Source: Nioella sp965215655 | Lineage (GTDB): Bacteria; Pseudomonadota; Alphaproteobacteria; Rhodobacterales; Rhodobacteraceae | DNA length: 64,000 nt | Assembly: GCF_965215655.1 (NCBI RefSeq) | Contig: NZ_OZ244111.1 | Coordinates: 4,075,532 to 4,139,531, forward strand | Direction: 5' to 3' | In this document: piece after piece, positions 59,146 to 64,000 of the stretch | How positions within the stretch are numbered: the stretch's first letter is position 1 | Layout of the letters: each line of letters opens with the position of its first letter | Translations under genes and position numbers: made by a program | Notes under the pieces: generated by a model | What the model saw: only the letters and a program-made list of their open reading frames with translations | What the model was told of the DNA's origin: nothing | Databases searched by the model: none

Positions 59146-60135
59146 CTAAAGTCCGTATTTCCCACGGTTCTGACCGACCTGTTTCATCACCCGCACCAGT
59201 TCGAAACTGATACCTGGTTCCGACAGGGCATGACCCGCCGCGCGGACCATGTGCAGCCGGCCCGACCGCCAGCCCTGCGCCAGATCATGGGCCGACCGGG
59301 GCGGGCAGATCATGTCGTAGCGGCCCTGCACGATCACGCCGGGGATATGGGCGATCTTCGGCAAGTCCCGCAGGATCTGGCCGTCTTCCTGCAGGAAGCC
59401 CTTGTTGACGAAATAGTGGTTCTCCAACCGGGCGAAGGCGCGGGCATAATCGGCAGGGGCCTCGCCGGGGTTGCCGTCGCTCTCGACCGAGGCCAGCGCG
59501 TTTTCCCAGGCCGACCAGGCTCGGGCATGGCGGGTTTCAACCATCAGGTCGCCGGAAAACAGTCGCCGATTATAGGCCGCGATCATGTCGCCGCGCTCGT
59601 CCTCTGGAATCAAAGACGAAAACCGCGCCCATTGTTCCGGCCAGAACTGCCCCGCACCGCCGCCGTAGAACCAGTCCAGTTCCCGCTGCGTCGACAGGAA
59701 GACGCCGCGCAGGGCGAGGAACGCCGCCCGATCGGGGTGCGATTCCGCATAGACCAGCGCCAACGTCGCGCCCCAACTGCCGCCGAAGACAGCCCATCTG
59801 TCGATGCCGAGCGTCGCCCGAATCCGCTCGATATCCGCCACCAGATGCCAAGTGGTGTTGTCCTTGGTGGACGCATGGGGCCGCGACCGGCCGCACCCAC
59901 GCTGGTCAAACAGGATCACCCGGAACGCCTCGGGGTCGAAGTAACGCCGCATCGCCGGGCTGCACCCGCCACCGGGGCCACCATGCAGCACCACAACCGG
60001 CGCCCCATCGGGATTGCCGCATTGTTCGACATAGATCTGATGCCCGTCGCCCACATCCAGCATCCGCTGATCGAACGGGTCGATCGGCGGGTAGAGATAG
60101 GCGCCTGCGCGCTTTTGGCCGGAGAATTTGTCCAT
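59146..60135 (-). CDS. pip: Proline iminopeptidase
   Basis: A 329-residue alpha/beta hydrolase of family S33 that releases N-terminal proline. It carries VVVLHGGPGGGCSPAMRRYF and RVILFDQRGCGRSRPHASTK, then the nucleophile elbow WAVFGGSWGATLALVYAESH and the late RYDMICPPRSAHDLAQGW (aspartate) with the histidine in HMVRAAGHALSEP. It is divergent from ubiG. Confidence 0.95.
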   Translation of the reverse strand: MDKFSGQKRAGAYLYPPIDPFDQRMLDVGDGHQIYVEQCGNPDGAPVVVLHGGPGGGCSPAMRRYFDPEAFRVILFDQRGCGRSRPHASTKDNTTWHLVADIERIRATLGIDRWAVFGGSWGATLALVYAESHPDRAAFLALRGVFLSTQRELDWFYGGGAGQFWPEQWARFSSLIPEDERGDMIAAYNRRLFSGDLMVETRHARAWSAWENALASVESDGNPGEAPADYARAFARLENHYFVNKGFLQEDGQILRDLPKIAHIPGVIVQGRYDMICPPRSAHDLAQGWRSGRLHMVRAAGHALSEPGISFELVRVMKQVGQNRGKYGL

Positions 60136-60201
60136 GTTTCCCCTATATAGACCGATGGGGTGGGTCTGCTATGCCTGCCACGATGACAAGATCGGAAGGG
60201 G

Positions 60202-60951
60202 ATGTCCATGAACAGCGCCACGAATACTGTTGATGACGCTGAAATCGCCAAGTTCGAGGCCATGGCGGCGGAGTGGTGGGACCCTAAGGGAAAATTCGCG
60301 CCGCTGCACATGATGAACCCGGTCCGGCTGGACTACATCACCGCGCAGATCGCCGCCGAATTTGGCCGGGACCTGCGGGATGAAAAGCCGTTCTACGGGC
60401 TGCGCCTGCTGGATATCGGTTGCGGCGGTGGGCTGCTGTCCGAACCCATGGCGCGGCTTGGGGCGACCGTTGTGGGGGCCGACGCGGCGGAGCGGAACAT
60501 CCCCGTGGCACAGGTGCATGCCGAACAGTCGGGGCTGGAGATCGACTATCGCCACACGACCGCCGAGGCGCTGGCCGCAGCGGGCGAACAATTCGACGTT
60601 GTTTTGAACATGGAAGTGGTCGAACATGTCGCCGATCCGCAGGCCTACCTGACCGCCTGCCGGCAACTGCTGAAACCGGGCGGGCTGATGATCTGTTCCA
60701 CGATCAACCGGAACCCGAAAAGCTTTGCGCTCGCCATCGTCGGGGCGGAATACGTGATGCGCTGGCTGCCCAAGGGCACGCATGAATGGCAGAAATTCAT
60801 CACGCCGGAAGAGCTTTTTTCGCTGATCGAAACGGCGGGGCTCGATCCTGTGGACCGCAAGGGCTTCGTCTTCAACCCGATCAGCTGGCGCTGGTCCATC
60901 TCGGACCGCGACCTGAGCGTGAACTACGTGACGGCGAGCGTGAAGCGGTAA
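60202..60951 (+). CDS. ubiG: Ubiquinone biosynthesis O-methyltransferase UbiG
   Basis: A 249-residue SAM-dependent methyltransferase for both O-methylation steps of ubiquinone. It opens with KFEAMAAEWWDPKGKFAPLH, then LRLLDIGCGGGLLSEPMARL (SAM-binding motif I), DVVLNMEVVEHVADPQAYLT, and MICSTINRNPKSFALAIVGA with YVMRWLPKGTHEWQKFITPE, which are diagnostic for UbiG. Confidence 0.96.
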   Translation: MSMNSATNTVDDAEIAKFEAMAAEWWDPKGKFAPLHMMNPVRLDYITAQIAAEFGRDLRDEKPFYGLRLLDIGCGGGLLSEPMARLGATVVGADAAERNIPVAQVHAEQSGLEIDYRHTTAEALAAAGEQFDVVLNMEVVEHVADPQAYLTACRQLLKPGGLMICSTINRNPKSFALAIVGAEYVMRWLPKGTHEWQKFITPEELFSLIETAGLDPVDRKGFVFNPISWRWSISDRDLSVNYVTASVKR

Positions 60952-61178
60952 ATCCCCGCTCTCAGATCGGGACTACCAGCGCCGGTGCATGCGGACCAAT
61001 CTGACTAAAACCTAGCGCCAAAGCGATACCACCGACGAAAGAAGTGGTGGCAATTCACACGCCTTGCCCAAATGCCCCACCTGTTGCAGTCTTTCCGGCA
61101 GAGGGGGGATGTCTCCACCATCACCTGATCCGTTGGTCAAGAGATCTTCCCGGCGCCATGCTTTGGGAGGAGTATGCC

Positions 61179-61976
61179 ATGCCAACCGAGACCACAGAGG
61201 CCCCACGCCAATCGGCCACGCTCGCAGTCAACGAGGTGACCAAGGAAGATATCACCGCGTCCCTAAAAGCTGGGTTTTCCGACTTTCTGGCGCGCCCGGT
61301 CATGAGCGGCTTTTTCGGTCTCTTCTACGCATTGTTCGGCATCCTGTTTGTCTGGGCGCTCGTCTGGCTCGGCAAAATCTGGATGGTCATTCCCGCCGCT
61401 GTCGGCTTTCCACTGGTCGCCCCCTTCGCCGCCGCCGGACTTTACGAAATGTCCCGCCGGATGCAGAGGGGGGAAAGCTTCGGCTGGTCCGACATCCTGA
61501 CTGTCATGGCCAATCAGCGGAAACGGGAACTGGGGTGGATGGCCTTCACCACCCTGTTCATCTTCTGGGTGTGGGTTTACCAGGTCCGGCTGTGGCTCGC
61601 CATCATCCTTCAAGATGCGTCTTTCTCGGATGTCGACGGGTTCCTGAGCATCGTGTTCTTCACGCCAGAGGGCTGGACCTTTCTTGCCGTTGGAACGGTG
61701 GTCGGCGCGGGCCTGTCAGCGGTCCTGTTTTCCGTGACGGTCATTGCCATGCCGATGCTGCTGGACCGGGAGCTGGATTTCGTCACCGCCATGATCACGT
61801 CGGTCCGTGTCGTCACGGAAAATCCGGTCACCATGCTCACCTGGGCCGCGATCATTTCGGTGACAATAGTGTTGTCGCTGGTGCCCGCGTTTCTGGGCCT
61901 GATCTTCACCTTGCCGATCCTTGGCCATACTACATGGCATCTCTATCGGCGGGCAGTCTCACCGACAAAGGGGTGA
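61179..61976 (+). CDS. DUF2189 multi-pass membrane protein
   Basis: A 265-residue protein with about six hydrophobic segments, for example SGFFGLFYALFGILFVWALV, IPAAVGFPLVAPFAAAGLYE and LTWAAIISVTIVLSLVPAFL. GFPLVAPFAAAGLYEMSRRM is the family signature. The start at ATG 61179 is supported by GGGAGGAG about six bases upstream. No function is assigned to the family. Confidence 0.9.
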   Translation: MPTETTEAPRQSATLAVNEVTKEDITASLKAGFSDFLARPVMSGFFGLFYALFGILFVWALVWLGKIWMVIPAAVGFPLVAPFAAAGLYEMSRRMQRGESFGWSDILTVMANQRKRELGWMAFTTLFIFWVWVYQVRLWLAIILQDASFSDVDGFLSIVFFTPEGWTFLAVGTVVGAGLSAVLFSVTVIAMPMLLDRELDFVTAMITSVRVVTENPVTMLTWAAIISVTIVLSLVPAFLGLIFTLPILGHTTWHLYRRAVSPTKG

Positions 61977-62015
61977 TCATTGATCAGCATTGACCTCACC
62001 TCGGTATCCCGCGGA

Positions 62016-62465
62016 TCAATCCTTCTGCGCGACTTCCAGTTCGATCCGCATTTCGCGGATGACGGGCAGGGCGGCCCGCACGCGGTCGGCGCCGACTTCC
62101 TGGACGGTGCGGCTGAGGATGGGGGCGATGGAGTGCAGGGCGGCGTCCCGGGCGGCGCGGCCGGAGGGGCTGATCGCCACGAATTTGCGGCGGGCGTCGT
62201 CCCAGTCGGGGCGGATATGCACGTGGCCCGCGATCTCCAGCCGGTTGAGCGTATTGGTCATCGCCCCGCGCGTGACGTGGAAAAGCCGCGCCAGTTGCGC
62301 CGGGCTGCGTTCCTCGTTCGAGCGGGCCAGGTGGTTCAGCACGGAAAAATGGCTCAGCTCCATCCCCTTGGGCAGCGCCTTGGTCAGCAGGGACCGCGCC
62401 AGCTGGTCGGCCATGAACAGTTCAGAGAACAGGGCAATGGCAAGGGGATCGTCGTTTGAGCTCAT
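62016..62465 (-). CDS. MarR family transcriptional regulator
   Basis: A 149-residue winged-helix regulator. The DNA-binding part is ERSPAQLARLFHVTRGAMTN and TLNRLEIAGHVHIRPDWDDA with RRKFVAISPSGRAARD as wing. The start overlaps the stop of the nitrilase-like gene by four bases, so it belongs to the comF-grx-nit run. Ligand and targets unknown. Confidence 0.9.
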   Translation of the reverse strand: MSSNDDPLAIALFSELFMADQLARSLLTKALPKGMELSHFSVLNHLARSNEERSPAQLARLFHVTRGAMTNTLNRLEIAGHVHIRPDWDDARRKFVAISPSGRAARDAALHSIAPILSRTVQEVGADRVRAALPVIREMRIELEVAQKD

Positions 62466-63295
62466 GTCACCAAGGTATAGGGCCGGTCATGTCGGATCGA
62501 GGGCACACGCCCCCGAGCCTTGTCCACCTCTTTGATGTCAAGGTCAATGACATGCAGCCCCGGTTCGGTGCCTGCATCCAGCAGAACCTCGCCCCATGGG
62601 GCCACCACAAGGCTGTGGCCATGGGTCTGGCGGGGTTTGCCGCGGCTCACCTTGTGGTCGCCCGTCTGCGCAGGCGCCATGACGAAACATCCCGTTTCAA
62701 TGGCCCGCGCGCGCAGCAGGGTTTCCCAATGCGCCTTGCCGGTGACGGGGGAAAAGGCGGCAGGCACCGTCAGCACCTGCGCGCCTGCTTTGGCGAGGTC
62801 GCGGTAGAGATAGGCGAACCGCATGTCGTAACAGATCGACAGGCCGAAATTGGCCAGCGGCGTCTGCACCACCACCGCGCGGTCGCCGGGGCGGTAGCCG
62901 TCGGATTCGCGGAAGGTTTCCGTTTCGGTCACGTTCACATCGAACATGTGGATCTTGTCATACCAGCCGGCGATCTCGCCCGTGTTCGAGATCATGAATG
63001 ACCGGTTTGCAAAACGGCCGTCCGGGTCACCCGATTGCACCCCGAGCGAGCCGAGCAGCACCCAGAGGCCAGCATCGCGTGCGGCGTCCCGAACTGCGGC
63101 AAGGGTGGGGTCGGTTTCCTGGCGGTGCAGAACCGATGCCTGATGACTACGGCTTTGCGAGACGCAGTTCGTGACCTCGGGCGTCAGCAGAATATCGGCC
63201 CCGGCGGCATTCGCCTCTGCCAGCGCGGTCAGAACCGTTTCGGTATTCTCCCCCGGATCGTCCGAGGAGCACATCTGCAAAATCGCGGCGCGCAT
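62462..63295 (-). CDS. Carbon-nitrogen hydrolase (Nit-type amidase)
   Basis: A 277-residue nitrilase-superfamily enzyme. The catalytic triad is visible: ILLTPEVTNCVSQ (Glu), GWYDKIHMFDVNVTETE (Lys) and FGLSICYDMRFAYLYRDLAK (Cys). Most likely a Nit1/Nit2-like omega-amidase or deaminated-glutathione amidase, which would fit the adjoining glutaredoxin. It follows the grx gene directly. Confidence 0.92.
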   Translation of the reverse strand: MRAAILQMCSSDDPGENTETVLTALAEANAAGADILLTPEVTNCVSQSRSHQASVLHRQETDPTLAAVRDAARDAGLWVLLGSLGVQSGDPDGRFANRSFMISNTGEIAGWYDKIHMFDVNVTETETFRESDGYRPGDRAVVVQTPLANFGLSICYDMRFAYLYRDLAKAGAQVLTVPAAFSPVTGKAHWETLLRARAIETGCFVMAPAQTGDHKVSRGKPRQTHGHSLVVAPWGEVLLDAGTEPGLHVIDLDIKEVDKARGRVPSIRHDRPYTLVT

Positions 63296-63553
63296 TCAGC
63301 CCTGCAACAATGAGTCCAGCTGCCCCGCCCGATCGAGCGCGGCCATGTCATCGTAACCGCCCACATGGGTCTCGCCCACGAAAATCTGCGGCACGGTGTG
63401 ACGGCCATTGGCACGGGACAGCATTTCCTGCCGCTTGTCCGGCGCGCGGGCCACGTCGTATTCGGAAAAGCTGATGCCTTTGTCGGCCAGCAGCCGCTTG
63501 GCCGCATGACAATAGCCACAGAAGGGTGAGGTGTAGATTTCGACAGTCTGCAT
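63296..63553 (-). CDS. grxC: Glutaredoxin 3
   Basis: An 85-residue thioredoxin-fold protein. The active site SPFCGYCHAAKRLL is near residue 11, TVPQIFVGETHVGGYDDMAA carries the glutathione-binding cis-proline and GGYDD loop. It reduces protein and small-molecule disulfides with glutathione and could serve ArsC elsewhere in the window. It lies between the comF-like gene and the nitrilase-like gene. Confidence 0.95.
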   Translation of the reverse strand: MQTVEIYTSPFCGYCHAAKRLLADKGISFSEYDVARAPDKRQEMLSRANGRHTVPQIFVGETHVGGYDDMAALDRAGQLDSLLQG

Positions 63554-63592
63554 AGATCTGGTCCCGAAAATTCGTCCTGTTCGGCCCCCTAG

Positions 63593-64000
63593 TTAGGCAT
63601 CCTTGGCCACGCGCGCCAGTGCCATCACGCGAACGTTCTCTGCACCAGCCTCATGGCAGGCTTGCGCGGCGGCGGCAAAGGTGGCGCCAGAGGTCATGAC
63701 GTCATCGACCAGCAGGATGTCACGGCCCACCAGAATATGGCCGCGCTTGGGATGCGGATGGATCGAATCGCGCAGGTTCGCGAACCGCTCTTCCCGGCCC
63801 TTGCCGTCCTGGCTGGCGGTCTTGCGAATGCGCTTCAATGCGTCCGGGGCAAAGAAGGCCTGTGTTTCATTGGCCAGCGCCTGCGCCAGCAGGGTCGACT
63901 GGTTCACCTTGCGCCGGAACAGACGCCACCAGTGCAGGGGGATGGGCACGATCACGGTATTGTCGGTCATCAATGGCCCAACTTTCGCCGCCATCCATTT
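63593..64000 (-). CDS. ComF family protein / phosphoribosyltransferase, 5' end outside window
   Basis: The right edge cuts this gene; its open frame continues beyond 64000, so the true N-terminus is missing. The visible part has VPIPLHWWRLFRRKVNQSTL, KRIRKTASQDGKGREERFAN and the PRPP-binding loop DILLVDDVMTSGATFAAAAQ. ComF proteins are linked to DNA uptake in competent bacteria, but in alphaproteobacteria the role is unclear. It heads the grx-nit-MarR run. Confidence 0.9.
   Translation of the reverse strand, partial: KWMAAKVGPLMTDNTVIVPIPLHWWRLFRRKVNQSTLLAQALANETQAFFAPDALKRIRKTASQDGKGREERFANLRDSIHPHPKRGHILVGRDILLVDDVMTSGATFAAAAQACHEAGAENVRVMALARVAKDA

Noticed and set aside
1..64000. CRISPR array, insertion sequence, prophage or integrase-flanked island
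   Set aside because: I saw no regularly spaced direct repeats, transposase or phage genes, and no tRNA-type attachment site. The repeats found are dispersed and small.

Overview
The window looks like a chromosomal stretch of an alphaproteobacterium of the Rhodobacteraceae (Roseobacter/Rhodobacter group). The evidence is the high G+C, a petP-petR regulator pair followed by two histone-deacetylase-like genes and xseB-ispA-dxs in one run, ATGA overlaps between neighbouring genes, an SOS-like box of the alphaproteobacterial GAAC-N7-GAAC type, and an intergenic repeat around the core TTGGTCCAAATAC, which I associate from memory with this family. I see no tRNA, rRNA, CRISPR array, insertion sequence or prophage. 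Most of the window is core metabolism and housekeeping.

Layout. 1-6.4 kb: glutathione transferase, mtgA, arsC, the purine salvage pair ade-amn, an HU gene and a second glutathione transferase divergent from a WYL regulator. 7-9.3 kb: an EamA exporter, then a CcdA-like membrane protein with a secreted thioredoxin. 9.3-12.5 kb: a Flp-pilin-like protein fused to a beta-rich domain, aroC, and a flavin amine oxidase whose domain order is circularly permuted. 12.7-18.9 kb: one minus-strand run petP-petR-HDAC-HDAC-xseB-ispA-dxs. 19-25 kb: ilvE, a secreted multi-repeat OmpA-family protein, rlmH/rsfS, a multi-pass membrane protein with operator-like repeats, and a small lipoprotein. 25-34 kb: smc, a MltB-type transglycosylase, cobC-cobD, glutathionyl-hydroquinone reductase and a CGNR zinc-finger regulator. 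34-42.7 kb: the D-glutamate genes dgcN-dgcA, an AT-richer island with an orphan lipoprotein, ilvD-dat, a RhlE-type helicase and asd. 42.7-49.5 kb: a DUF4139 protein, a carbonic anhydrase-SbtA-SbtB bicarbonate module, a leucyl aminopeptidase overlapping an NlpC/P60 gene, and DUF2794. 50-55 kb: gpmI-envC-ctpA-rppH. 55-64 kb: a shortened dnaE2 behind an SOS-like box, a DMT transporter, a cupin, pip, ubiG, DUF2189, and the MarR-nitrilase-glutaredoxin-comF cluster running off the right edge.

How the genes work together. Amn and Ade would turn AMP into adenine and then hypoxanthine. DgcN/DgcA and Dat together point to handling of D-glutamate and D-alanine. IlvE and IlvD serve branched-chain amino acids. 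Carbonic anhydrase, SbtA and its PII-like partner would supply bicarbonate. EnvC-like and CtpA proteins, MltB, MtgA and the NlpC/P60 protein remodel the cell wall. PetP/PetR is the redox-related regulator pair known from Rhodobacter.

The most unusual things are the circularly permuted amine oxidase (11227-12444), the dnaE2 that has lost its C-terminal domain and stands without imuA/imuB in view, the two families of dispersed intergenic repeats, the pilin fusion, and the lectin-like repeats in the OmpA-family protein.
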